A DNA stretch of 64,000 bases from Paraperibacillus esterisolvens (lineage in GTDB: Bacteria; Bacillota; Bacilli; Bacillales; DSM-1321), in the NCBI RefSeq assembly GCF_046237625.1, contig NZ_CP143545.1, forward strand, positions 2,604,001-2,668,000, read 5' to 3'. Under the pieces are notes generated by a model. It worked only from the letters and a program-made list of their open reading frames with translations, had not been told where the DNA came from and ran no database searches. Below are positions 7,853-15,825 of the stretch, piece by piece; the first letter of the stretch is position 1; each line of letters begins with the position of its first letter. A program made the position numbers and the translations under genes.

Positions 7853-8267
7853 ATCAACTGAGCCTTTCGGAACCGGAAAAGGAGCCACTATTTGTCGATA
7901 TACGAGTGAGAAGATTGAATAAAGGAGAAGCCCTGAATGGACTGGCAAGAGTTATTTTCTTTGAAAAAACAAGGAGAACTCAGGGAACGAGCTATACAGT
8001 ATCATCTCCACTGAGGTGTACTTTAGATTTAATTATAAAATCCATTATTCTGGAATACTCTACATTTAACATAAGAAGTTGAATATCAAAAGCGGACGGG
8101 TAGTTTAATGAAGTCTTATTGCACTATATGCCACCTTTAGGCTGCGAACATATTAATTTGCTAGGAGAATACCATTTTTACTTCGGAGAAAATGATCCCA
8201 TTACTTTCTTTAAGACCACTGAAATTTTCTTGACGTTTTTAAACGGGATTATCGTCAGGAAAATAGG
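7853..8267 (+). pseudogene. Decayed Tn3-family transposase, C-terminal part
   Basis: No intact frame remains, but reading the plus strand across two stops and at least one frameshift gives Tn3 TnpA landmarks in the correct order. These are VRRLNKGEALNGLARVIFFE, then (shifted) KQGELRERAIQYHLH, then LDLIIKSIILEYSTFN, then FNEVLLHYMPPLGCEHINLL followed by GEYHF. Functional Tn3 transposases end with PLGWEHINLxGxY in the same place. The remnant stops just before a Tn3-type terminal repeat at 8268-8305. It covers the stretch between the WYL and CobW genes. Confidence 0.75.
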
Positions 8268-8305
8268 CTAAGCGTTGTAGATCCACGTTTTCCTGACGGA
8301 ACCCT
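8268..8305. mobile_element. Tn3-family 38-bp terminal inverted repeat (right end relic)
   Basis: CTAAGCGTTGTAGATCCACG followed by TTTTCCTGACGGAACCCT. Read from the outside on the minus strand it is AGGGTTCCGTCAGGAAAACG and onwards, the canonical form of a Tn3-family end (normally GGGG at the tip, here AGGG). It lies immediately after the TnpA remnant, as expected for the transposase-proximal end. No matching left end was found in the window. Confidence 0.7.
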
Positions 8306-8313
8306 ATTACTCT

Positions 8314-9234
8314 TTATTTTTCTGACTCTATCTGCAGCAGGCTTTCCTTTATTTCATCAGCCTCTATATTTTCTCCTATGATCACCAGCTTCAGCGGCAT
8401 ATTCATTTCCTGGGGCATATATAGAGGAGTTCCATAAGAATACTGGAAAAGGACCGGTTTGGAACTGCTTGACAGCTTGATAAACCCCTTCATTCGATAC
8501 ACCGTCTCAGGAAGACTCCTGATCCAGTCTTCGAAAAGACTCTGCTCTATCTCCCCCTTAAATTCATGCAGGACCGCCTGAAGTTTCAATTGCTTGACTA
8601 CATCTGCAGCCTTATGCTCTTTTTTCCCGGTAAGCCTCAAGGAATAGATCTGTTCAATGGGGATGCGGGCATGCTCTGTCATTAGGATTCTGCCTCCCTT
8701 ATTCAGGGCTTGTATCTTGTAGACCTGTCCGGCAGCCTCTGCTTCGCTGACCAGGTCAATTTTATTAAGAATGATTAAGTCAGCATGATGTACCTGCTCG
8801 ATGATCAGCTGCCTTATTTGTGGTGAAAAGGATTCCAAATCCCTCCATCTGAGCAGGTCCACCACAGTTATAATTCCTTTATAAATCAATTTATCGGCAA
8901 ATAGAGGTGACATGATTCCATCCAGGACTTCAACTGGGTGGGCTGCCCCGGTTGTTTCTATATAAATGGCATCAAGCTCTTCTTCCTGGAGCAGTTCATG
9001 AATCTGTACCTCCAGCTTATCCTGCAGCGTACAGCAGATGCAGCCATCATAAAGTTCTTTTAAGGGAATTCCTTCTTCAATGAAATAGGAATCAAGAGAT
9101 ATTTTGCCAAGTTCATTCATAAGCACAGCAATCTTTCTTCCCGATTTCCTTTCTTCTTTGATCACATGGCCTAAAAGGGTTGTCTTACCGCTCCCTAAAA
9201 AGCCGCCTAATATGTATATTTCCGTGTTGCCCAT
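8314..9234 (-). CDS. CobW/COG0523-family GTPase (zinc metallochaperone type)
   Basis: 306 residues. The P-loop GGFLGSGKTTLL at the N terminus, the metal-binding CxCC motif in DGCICCTLQ, ETTGAAHP (switch) and LNKIDLVSE (guanine specificity) define the COG0523 GTPase group. The C-terminal CobW_C domain (RSLPETVYRMKGFIKL) is present. Such proteins deliver zinc or other metals to client enzymes; Zur-controlled YciC of B. subtilis is one example. I see no convincing Zur box here. The ATG follows AAAGGTGGAGGG. The stop codon lies 9 bp from the Tn3 terminal repeat. Confidence 0.88.
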   Translation of the reverse strand: MGNTEIYILGGFLGSGKTTLLGHVIKEERKSGRKIAVLMNELGKISLDSYFIEEGIPLKELYDGCICCTLQDKLEVQIHELLQEEELDAIYIETTGAAHPVEVLDGIMSPLFADKLIYKGIITVVDLLRWRDLESFSPQIRQLIIEQVHHADLIILNKIDLVSEAEAAGQVYKIQALNKGGRILMTEHARIPIEQIYSLRLTGKKEHKAADVVKQLKLQAVLHEFKGEIEQSLFEDWIRSLPETVYRMKGFIKLSSSSKPVLFQYSYGTPLYMPQEMNMPLKLVIIGENIEADEIKESLLQIESEK

Positions 9235-9280
9235 ACTTTCCCTCCACCTTTCTTATGTTGAACAGATGTTTACGCATATA

Positions 9281-9560
9281 TTGTGGCTGTTGAATAAAAA
9301 AGAAGTGGATTTCCGCTGCAGGCACTCGCGGACATTAGGGGCAGGCCGTGAGCCTCCCCGCTTTGCCTGCAGGGTCTCACCTGCCCGCTGCTCCAGTACC
9401 AAAAAAGCGGAGAACGGTGCTTTTTAAACTAAATTAATGGGTGCAAAATGAAGACGCAAAATGTATAGAGCCTATTAACTTTATGAAAAGCAGCGACCTG
9501 GCAAAGAGACTTGCTGACTGGCGAGCGTGTGCTGCGACAGAAGCTTAGTCGCAGTTATGC
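9281..9560. repeat. Dispersed intergenic repeat, copy A
   Basis: A non-coding block with GC-rich hairpin-forming parts (CGCTGCAGGCACTCGCGGAC; GAGCCTCCCCGC; GGGTCTCACCTGCCCGCTG). It is followed by GCGGAGAACGGTGC, then GAAAAGCAGCGACC and CGACAGAAGCTTAGTCGCAG. The same succession of motifs with the same spacing recurs at 26925-27190 (copy B). Repeats of this kind (GCTGCAGGCACTCG ... TCACCTGxCCCGCTGCTCC) are known to be scattered through Bacillaceae intergenic regions. The rest of 9235-9801, apart from the ctpA terminator, shows no gene I can support. Confidence 0.7.
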
Positions 9561-9758
9561 GATAGCCAGGCATAAGGCAAGCAGGCTGTGGGACGCGGTC
9601 TTCTTCCCATGGACTGCTTGACTTATGACTCGAAGGTCGAAAGTCTCGCAGCTGGACAGGAGTCTAGCACCTGAAGTGAAAGTCCACTTGCTATAAAATT
9701 TGATCTCCTCGAAAGACCTCTTAAAAAACAGCCATCCTTTAGAAAACGCCTATTGAAT

Positions 9759-9795
9759 AAAGGGGCAGTTCCCGCAGGCGGGTTTCTGCCCCTTC
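9759..9795 (-). terminator. Terminator after ctpA
   Basis: Minus-strand stem AGGGGCAG ... CTGCCCCT with an inner CCCGC/GCGGG pairing, followed by TTTATTC just beyond the ctpA stop. Confidence 0.75.
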
Positions 9796-9801
9796 TCTCT
9801 T

Positions 9802-11310
9802 TTACTTAATCTGCTTTTTCACGGTTTGTACGGCTTTGTCCAGCTGTACGTCATGCTTTTGAATTTTGTCCCTGATTTTGTTCATCAGCGCGACTGTTGT
9901 ATCTCCCTGTATCTGACCGTTCTGCGCCAGCTTCTCATTTTTTTGGAACTCTTTCACAGCTTTTTGAAGTTCTTTATCAAAGTATCCATCTATTGTTCCA
10001 GGCTTATAGCCCAAGGCCAGGAGCATCTGTTCACCGGCCTTGATATCAGCAGAGGAACTTCCCTGCTTCAGGGTTTTCTCAGGCGATATGAATGGCAGGC
10101 TGGCATAAGCAGGGAGCTTTGCCTCCACATCAGGCATAATTCCTTTCTTATGGATCCAGTTACCGTCTGGTGTAAGCCATTTTGCCATTGTGTATTTTAC
10201 ATTGGAGCCGTCCTGGAATTCTTGTGTAGTCTGGACAGTTCCCTTTCCGAAGGTTTTCACACCAACAAGCGGAATGTCTGCAGATTCCTTCAATGCAGCG
10301 GCCACTATTTCGGAAGCACTGGCACTCCCTTCATCGACAAGGACTACTACAGGGAATTCCGGTTTTCCGCCGGTATTTTTTGAACGAGCCACTTCTTTTC
10401 TGCCCGTTTTGCTTTCTACCTGAAAGACAACCTCATCTTTCGGCACAAAGAGGCTTGCTATTTTCATGGCCTGATCCAGCAGTCCCCCAGGGTTTTGGCG
10501 AAGATCAAGGACCATCCCCTTCATCCCTTGATTCTGCATCCCCTTCATCGCTTTTTCAAGCTCCGCTCCTGTCCGCTCTGAAAAACTCGTAACCTGGATC
10601 CTGGCAATTTTATCAGGCAGCATCTTGGAATATACAGTTTCAATTGGAATCGTATCCCTTACGATTGTGACCTTTATTGGCACTTGTACCCCCTCACGCT
10701 GAATGACCAGGTTGACCTTTGTCCCCTTCTTTCCGCGGATAAGAAGGACAGCCTCATTGGCAGTCATTCCCTCTAGCTTCTTCCCATCCACACTCACTAC
10801 TGTGTCATGTGGTTTAAGGCCTGCTTTTTCAGCCGGAGATCCCTTAATCGGAGAAACGATGGCAATTTGATTATCCTTCTGTTGAACCTCTGCGCCTATC
10901 CCCTCAAAGCTAGAGGATATGCTTTCATTAAAGCTTTCAGCTTGTTTTTCATCCATATAATCTGTATATGGATCATCCAATGAAGAAATCATGCCTTTTA
11001 TAGCACCGTCTATCAGCTTTTCCTGCTTGACATCTGTGTAATATTTATTATTAATAGTATCATAAGCGGAATAGAGTTTATCGAATTCCCTCCGGTCACG
11101 GCTTATCGGCTGCACTTGTTTTTCATCTCCAAAGGTAAGCACAAGAAGCGTGATCCCGGCAGATAAAAATATCAAAAGAAATATTCCCATAATGAATGGG
11201 AATTTTTTTATCCGTATATATCTCCCGTCACCAGTGTTTTTATTTTCCTGTTCCACTTCTGGTCTGCCATCCTGCTGTTTTTCTTCGTCCAATACGTTCA
11301 CCACTTTCAA
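9802..11310 (-). CDS. ctpA: Carboxyl-terminal processing protease, S41 family
   Basis: 502 residues. A short cytoplasmic tail, one membrane anchor (FPFIMGIFLLIFLSAGITLL, ~38-58), a PDZ domain (~120-210; IAIVSPIKGSPAEKAGLK) and the S41 protease core with catalytic Ser in DEGSASASEIV and Lys in GVKTFGKGTVQT. A peptidoglycan-binding_1 domain follows (QMLLALGYKPGTIDGYFD). B. subtilis CtpA/CtpB have the same layout; CtpB cleaves SpoIVFA during sporulation. Synteny with yodJ and deoD favours ctpA. The start is uncertain: the first possible codon is TTG at 11308-11310 with a poor RBS, and two GTG codons follow within nine bases; an upstream in-frame stop excludes a longer protein. Confidence 0.9.
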   Translation of the reverse strand: MKVVNVLDEEKQQDGRPEVEQENKNTGDGRYIRIKKFPFIMGIFLLIFLSAGITLLVLTFGDEKQVQPISRDRREFDKLYSAYDTINNKYYTDVKQEKLIDGAIKGMISSLDDPYTDYMDEKQAESFNESISSSFEGIGAEVQQKDNQIAIVSPIKGSPAEKAGLKPHDTVVSVDGKKLEGMTANEAVLLIRGKKGTKVNLVIQREGVQVPIKVTIVRDTIPIETVYSKMLPDKIARIQVTSFSERTGAELEKAMKGMQNQGMKGMVLDLRQNPGGLLDQAMKIASLFVPKDEVVFQVESKTGRKEVARSKNTGGKPEFPVVVLVDEGSASASEIVAAALKESADIPLVGVKTFGKGTVQTTQEFQDGSNVKYTMAKWLTPDGNWIHKKGIMPDVEAKLPAYASLPFISPEKTLKQGSSSADIKAGEQMLLALGYKPGTIDGYFDKELQKAVKEFQKNEKLAQNGQIQGDTTVALMNKIRDKIQKHDVQLDKAVQTVKKQIK

Positions 11311-11401
11311 AGACGTTAATTTCGTTCGTGCCCCGTCCTTCAGGGAGGTTCCTGGTAAAAGGGCATGCCTTAGTTGTTTCTCTATCTTATTTTAACAGGT
11401 T

Positions 11402-12202
11402 TTATATTTTTTTTCCCATTTTAAAGAATTCTTCCAGTGTATAGTTCCTGTCATGAATGAGTGCTGCCGCTTCCCTTCCGACATACCGGAAGTGCCAGGG
11501 CTCATATTGATAGCCTGTCAGGCGCTCCCTTCCCTTGGGATAGCGGAGGATGAAGCCGAATTTATAGGCGTTTTCCGTCAGCCATCTGCCTTCGGGAACA
11601 GATTCAAACCCTTCAGTAAGGAGAAGATCCGTGCTCCGGCTGGCAATGTCCATGGTGAGGCCTGTCTGATGTTCGCTTGTGCCTGGATAAGCTACAGCCT
11701 GTTTAGCCTTTACTTTCCCCACCTGGTCTATTTCCGACTGAAACAGAAGTTCCTGACGGTTAAAAGATCGGTAGCCTGATACGGCAAACAGCTCGATTCC
11801 GTCTGCATCCGCAGCCCGGAACATCTCTTCAAGCGCCTTTGCTGCCGGCTTTCTGAGAAAAGACTTTTCTTCATCAGACTCCCCGAAAGAGAATCTTACC
11901 TCCGGCTTCACTAGATCGCCTGGAGTGTAATTCCTTGGAAGGGTATACTCTTTATTGACGAGGACAAGAATATTTTCGGCGTTTTGAATCACTTTTTTGC
12001 CGCCGGTTTCCTGTATTTCATTAAACGAAGAAGCAGGGATAGATGGTCTATCATCCGTTTTTCCCTTTTCCTCGTCTTTCTTATTTGGAGAGGTTTCTTC
12101 CTGGCTCTTTTCATCTTTCTTTATGAATGGCAGATCGCCGGCTCCGCACCCTCCTAGAAGAAGTGCTGATGCTATCGATATACCCGCTAGTTGTTTTTTC
12201 AT
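11402..12202 (-). CDS. yodJ: VanY-type D-alanyl-D-alanine carboxypeptidase, lipoprotein
   Basis: 266 residues. Lipoprotein signal with lipobox LLGGCGAG, a charged linker, then an M15B peptidase domain: SGYRSFNRQ, the zinc ligands in HQTGLTMDIA (SEHQTGLTMD) and EPWHFRYVG. These enzymes trim the terminal D-Ala of cell-wall peptides outside the membrane. I chose ATG at 12200-12202 over the GTG four codons upstream because AAAGGTG is at a normal distance from the ATG. It lies between ctpA and deoD as in B. subtilis, where the homologue is yodJ. Confidence 0.88.
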   Translation of the reverse strand: MKKQLAGISIASALLLGGCGAGDLPFIKKDEKSQEETSPNKKDEEKGKTDDRPSIPASSFNEIQETGGKKVIQNAENILVLVNKEYTLPRNYTPGDLVKPEVRFSFGESDEEKSFLRKPAAKALEEMFRAADADGIELFAVSGYRSFNRQELLFQSEIDQVGKVKAKQAVAYPGTSEHQTGLTMDIASRSTDLLLTEGFESVPEGRWLTENAYKFGFILRYPKGRERLTGYQYEPWHFRYVGREAAALIHDRNYTLEEFFKMGKKI

Positions 12203-12291
12203 ATTAAAGGACACCTTTCATAATCATTACTATCATTTTAACACTTAACTAAAAACTTAAAACCACCTCAGTGCTGTAAAAGGGGGAGGAA

Positions 12292-12327
12292 ACAAAAATA
12301 TATCCCCGCCAGGATGACAGGGATATA
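12292..12327 (-). terminator. Terminator after deoD
   Basis: Minus-strand ATATCCC ... GGGATAT with a 13-base loop, followed by ATTTTTGTTT, 15 bp after the deoD stop. Confidence 0.6.
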
Positions 12328-12341
12328 CGTGAACCAGCTTT

Positions 12342-13046
12342 TTATTTTATCGCAGCTTCAAGGGCAATTTCAATCATATCATTAAAAGTGGTCTGGCGTT
12401 CTTCTGCTGTTGTTTCTTCTCCAGTGATGATATGGTCGCTTACCGTCAGGACAGAAAGAGCCTTACGGCCATATTTAGCAGCAAGAGTGTAAAGGGCTGC
12501 TGTTTCCATTTCGACAGCAAGGATATTGAACTTGGCAAATTTTTCGAACTGTGGATTTTCAGAGTAAAACAGGTCTGCAGTGAAAACATTTCCGGCTTTG
12601 ATGGCAAGGCCCTTCTCTACACCCTGATCATATGCATTCTTTAACAGCTCAAAATCTGCTGTAGGGGCATAGTCAATGGATCCGCCAAAAATTGTCCGGT
12701 TGATGGTCGAATCGGTGGAGGCAGTCATCGCAAGGATAACATCCCTTACCTTTACATCTTTTTGAATGGCCCCGCATGTCCCCACTCTGATTAAATTCTG
12801 GACATTATAGCTCTGCATCAGTTCATTGATATAGATGGAGATAGAAGGTACACCCATTCCGGTCCCCTGCACTGATACTTTTTTTCCTTTGTATGTGCCC
12901 GTATATCCGAACATATTACGCACTTCATTATATAACTTGGGATCTTCAAGAAAAGTTTCGGCAATATATTTAGCACGCAGAGGATCCCCTGGAAGCAGGA
13001 CTGTTTCTGCGATTTCGTTTTCCTTAGCACCGATATGTATACTCAT
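12342..13046 (-). CDS. deoD: Purine-nucleoside phosphorylase, DeoD type
   Basis: 234 residues, the usual length for the hexameric DeoD class. The enzyme splits purine (deoxy)nucleosides with phosphate to base and (deoxy)ribose-1-phosphate in purine salvage. Signatures: IHIGAKENEIAETVLLPGDP with the phosphate/ribose-binding His and GDPLRAKYIAE, RVGTCGAI, the nucleoside-binding EMETAALY and the catalytic Asp in VSDHIITGE. RBS AGGAGGAAAACTACAA precedes the ATG. Monocistronic, between yodJ and yodL as in B. subtilis. No purine riboswitch is visible upstream. Confidence 0.95.
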   Translation of the reverse strand: MSIHIGAKENEIAETVLLPGDPLRAKYIAETFLEDPKLYNEVRNMFGYTGTYKGKKVSVQGTGMGVPSISIYINELMQSYNVQNLIRVGTCGAIQKDVKVRDVILAMTASTDSTINRTIFGGSIDYAPTADFELLKNAYDQGVEKGLAIKAGNVFTADLFYSENPQFEKFAKFNILAVEMETAALYTLAAKYGRKALSVLTVSDHIITGEETTAEERQTTFNDMIEIALEAAIK

Positions 13047-13196
13047 TTGTAGTTTTCCTCCTATTAAAAGGTCTGACGTCTGATTTTGATTATACCATCT
13101 TCCACCCGCTTGTAAAACGGTTACAGTATATTTTTCATGCTTTCGCTTTTAACTATACACTTTTAATAGGAAAATAAGTAAACATAAGTCAAACTG

Positions 13197-13508
13197 CTAG
13201 CATACCAGGCTGGCGCTGACCTGCACCCAGCCACCCGGCTGCAGGCGGTAATAATGCTTGCCCCGGCGGCCCTCATCAATAAGGAGAATATCGCCTGTGA
13301 ATATATATCTCGCTTTAAAATCCTTAGGAACCCGGTCCAGAACATTGAACATGCTAAACACCTTTTGGATAACATCCCTGTGGCAGCGGCCCCCGACTTT
13401 TAACTTATAAACCTGGCGGTATCCCTTTTTCTCCCCGGTAAACGGCGTCTGAAAAATAGTGATATGATACAATCTGCCCTGATTTTGAATAAGCTTAAGC
13501 CAATGCAT
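13197..13508 (-). CDS. yodL: YodL-like protein
   Basis: 103 residues (MHWLKLIQNQGRLYHITIFQ ... QPGGWVQVSASLVC). Position next to deoD and upstream of the yozD-yodN-yozE group, plus size, match B. subtilis YodL, a sporulation-expressed protein reported to act on the MreB cytoskeleton when overproduced. The sequence has no membrane segment; a basic middle (KVGGRCHRDV) and a GDILLIDEG strand are evident. The ATG follows AAAGGGGC. The name rests mainly on synteny and size. Confidence 0.72.
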   Translation of the reverse strand: MHWLKLIQNQGRLYHITIFQTPFTGEKKGYRQVYKLKVGGRCHRDVIQKVFSMFNVLDRVPKDFKARYIFTGDILLIDEGRRGKHYYRLQPGGWVQVSASLVC

Positions 13509-13607
13509 ATCTTTTTGCCCCTTTATCCTGAATTTGTTATTACACTATTAAATAAAACCAATGTCGAATCCTTCATCAAATTACCACTATTTTTGTCGCT
13601 GCCTTTA

Positions 13608-13648
13608 AACAAAACCCTTCCCGATAATTCGGGAAGGGTTTTGTTTTT
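13608..13648. terminator. Strong bidirectional terminator after spo0M
   Basis: AAACAAAACCCTTCCCGA-taat-TCGGGAAGGGTTTTGTTT, a perfect 18-bp stem with T-runs on both strands, directly after the spo0M stop. Confidence 0.9.
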
Positions 13649-14417
13649 ATGCGTAACGTTCGATGATACGGTCGAGTGTTTCTTGCATTTTGGGGATGTC
13701 CCGCCTGGAAACGGAAGACCGGACCATGGTTTCATCCATTTCCATCGCTTCAGCAAATAAGCCGGCAAGTCCCCTGGCCTTTCTGTCCACCTGGATCAGC
13801 AGGTCGGCCGCATCTTGTCCTGACTTCAGGAAAGTTACTTCCAGTTCGTCCAGCCTGCCATGATACTTACCTGATACGGGTACAAATTCGAATTCCTGAA
13901 GAAACGGCTCAGCTCCATGATGCCTTCGTGAACCTGCCTTGTTTTCAGCCTGTCTGAGCCTGAAACCCAGCTCAGTCAATCCAAGCAGGACCGAATGGAC
14001 AAGGGGGCCAGGCTCAATCTGTATATAATCTTCATCTGAAGGGTCTACCGCATTCTTTATGTCCAGCCCCGTTTCAATCCATACCTTTGTTTTTCCATAT
14101 GTAAGCGGAACATCCTCCGGAAGGTCAAAAGTAAAAGGGATGTTTTTCATTTCTCCGGCGCCAATAGTGAAAGCATCATTTAATCTATGCTTCAACATAA
14201 CAGCTTTCTGCGTATATTTCTTATCATCCACTTCCTTTACATACTGTGTGCAGACGCCCAGATAAATTTCGTCTATTTTCTGTTCGACCGACCCGCCTTT
14301 AATTTCAACAGTTCCCGTTACTTTATCCCCGGGCATATAACGATCTGTTTCCAGCCGTGTATCCACCTCTGAATTGCCAATGCCTATGCTCGCCAATACT
14401 TTATTAAAAAACGCCAT
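13647..14417 (-). CDS. spo0M: Sporulation-control protein Spo0M
   Basis: 256 residues with the arrestin-like beta-sandwich of Spo0M (MAFFNKVLASIGIGNSEVDT; GTVEIKGGSVEQKIDEIYLG; HRLNDAFTIGAGEMKNIPFT). A C-terminal helical part follows (AGLFAEAMEMDETMVRSSVS). Spo0M influences the onset of sporulation and cell division in Bacillus. RBS GGGGGGAAGAAC before the ATG. It overlaps the last 14 bases of the upstream kinase gene, so the two are co-transcribed. The C-terminal length is standard. Confidence 0.93.
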   Translation of the reverse strand: MAFFNKVLASIGIGNSEVDTRLETDRYMPGDKVTGTVEIKGGSVEQKIDEIYLGVCTQYVKEVDDKKYTQKAVMLKHRLNDAFTIGAGEMKNIPFTFDLPEDVPLTYGKTKVWIETGLDIKNAVDPSDEDYIQIEPGPLVHSVLLGLTELGFRLRQAENKAGSRRHHGAEPFLQEFEFVPVSGKYHGRLDELEVTFLKSGQDAADLLIQVDRKARGLAGLFAEAMEMDETMVRSSVSRRDIPKMQETLDRIIERYA

Positions 14418-15225
14418 GTTCTTCCCCCCAAGTTTCTTTAATATGTAATTGTATTTCTTCCAATGCTGACCTGGCGGATGGGTATTCCCCCTCAGCCAGA
14501 AGCAATGTTTTGATGATCATTCGCGATTTCTCTGTCAGTTCCAATTCTTCCTCCCAGCTTTTTGATCCAAAAGTACCTGATGGGGCGAAATTCGCATATA
14601 AAAGGAATAATATAAAATGGCCCAATAAATACAAGTCACTCAAATGGTTCGTGTAATCCCTTGGATGCCCTTTTCTTTCCTCCTGTACCTCCAGGCTGCA
14701 GGCAAGCCCAAAATCGATGATGCTGATGCGTCCTTGATCTAAAAGAATGTTGGGCAGCCGGATATCCCTGTGAGAAATACCGCAGGCATGAAGACAGACA
14801 ATAAGCGCAAGCAATTCAGTGCCTAATTGAAAAGCTTCCTTTTCGGTAAATGCCATTCCATCCTCAAAAAGCAGCTCTTCAATCGTCCTGCCTGCTTTCC
14901 GCTCCATGATAAAATAAGGAATGCCATTTATACAGCCGCCTTCAATATACTCAGGGAACGAAGGATGCTGAAGTTTCTTTAGCAATTCCTGCTCCTCCAG
15001 GAAGGCTTGAAGCGCTGTTTTTTTTCCCCATTTCCTCTTACGCAGCCTTTTTAAGATAAATATATTCTGGGTGGCTCTGTCTTGAACCAAATAAGCCTTT
15101 CCATAGCTTCCTGTGCCGGCAGCACCCAAAACCCGCCAGGAATACCCCTTTTCCAGCTCCTTCAGGAAACCCCTTTCTGCAATATACTCAGGAAGCACAC
15201 CTCTAAACCGCTGATAGGCATTCAT
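14404..15225 (-). CDS. Eukaryote-like serine/threonine protein kinase, soluble
   Basis: 273 residues with a protein kinase fold: G-loop GAAGTGSYGKAY (~35-46), Lys in NIFILKRLRKR (~59), Glu in the following helix, catalytic loop SHRDIRLPNILL (HRD, ~150), DFG in ISIIDFGLAC (~170). There is no membrane segment or sensor domain, unlike PrkC. Activation-loop sequence is short. It overlaps spo0M by 14 bases and follows a small basic gene by a few bases, so kinase, spo0M and the small gene form one transcription unit; spo0M is a candidate partner by position only. B. subtilis YbdM is a similar small kinase. Confidence 0.85.
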   Translation of the reverse strand: MNAYQRFRGVLPEYIAERGFLKELEKGYSWRVLGAAGTGSYGKAYLVQDRATQNIFILKRLRKRKWGKKTALQAFLEEQELLKKLQHPSFPEYIEGGCINGIPYFIMERKAGRTIEELLFEDGMAFTEKEAFQLGTELLALIVCLHACGISHRDIRLPNILLDQGRISIIDFGLACSLEVQEERKGHPRDYTNHLSDLYLLGHFILFLLYANFAPSGTFGSKSWEEELELTEKSRMIIKTLLLAEGEYPSARSALEEIQLHIKETWGEEHGVF

Positions 15226-15231
15226 ATGGCC

Positions 15232-15414
15232 TTAGCTGCTGCGGAAACTCCTGGAGCTTGTAAAAAAGCTGGAGTGTTTCTTTTTCTTATAATGCTTATA
15301 CCCATACCCAAGCTCTTTCTTGTAGGAATGCTGGGACTTCCATTTATCGCTTGATGAAAAATGTGCGGTATGTTTTTTTCCTCCGAGCAGGCTTTTAATA
15401 AATTTCCCAAGCAT
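15232..15414 (-). CDS. Small basic Ser/Lys-rich protein upstream of the kinase
   Basis: 60 residues from ATG at 15412-15414 (MLGKFIKSLLGGKKHTAHFS), with AAAGGAGTGATC as ribosome binding site. The body is rich in Lys, His, Ser and Tyr (YKKELGYGYKHYKKKKHSSF ... SSRSFRSS), reminiscent of spore-coat or kinase-substrate-like peptides. Two overlapping reading frames exist here; this one has the RBS. It ends 6 bp before the kinase start. I do not recognise a family. Confidence 0.6.
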   Translation of the reverse strand: MLGKFIKSLLGGKKHTAHFSSSDKWKSQHSYKKELGYGYKHYKKKKHSSFFTSSRSFRSS

Positions 15415-15562
15415 GAAGATCACTCCTTTATAGTCAACATACGTACATAGGAAGAACAAGTTTCATTTCTCAAAAAAAAAAACAATTAAGAAGAGGCAGC
15501 TCCCCCGTTTTTTTTATAGGCAGGAACAGCCTCTTTACCATTTTTTCAAATCCGAACAGGAG

Positions 15563-15733
15563 CTACCCGTCAACTTCTTCATCAATAATTGACTTTGCAA
15601 TCAGATACTCAAAAGTAATGTCTGCGATCTCTTCCAATTCGTCCTGGGAAGGAACAAGCCCCCTCTTCACAAGTTCGCGAAAGAAGAATTCTGCGATTTC
15701 TTCCGTATCTATAAATACTTCAATCTCGCGCAT
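15563..15733 (-). CDS. yozD: YozD-like small acidic protein
   Basis: 56 residues, MREIEVFIDTEEIAEFFFRE ... ADITFEYLIAKSIIDEEVDG. The IDTEEIAEFF and DITFEYL stretches and its position directly upstream of a YodN-like gene identify it as B. subtilis YozD, a small protein of unknown function. RBS AAGGGGGCGATT before the ATG. Strongly acidic, soluble, helical. Confidence 0.75.
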   Translation of the reverse strand: MREIEVFIDTEEIAEFFFRELVKRGLVPSQDELEEIADITFEYLIAKSIIDEEVDG

Positions 15734-15825
15734 CTGAATCGCCCCCTTAGTTAGATGTATGATGGCCCTTTTCCTTTCATTCCATCAAATTATACAAGCC
15801 TTCCCGGCTAAAAAAGAGGCGGTTC

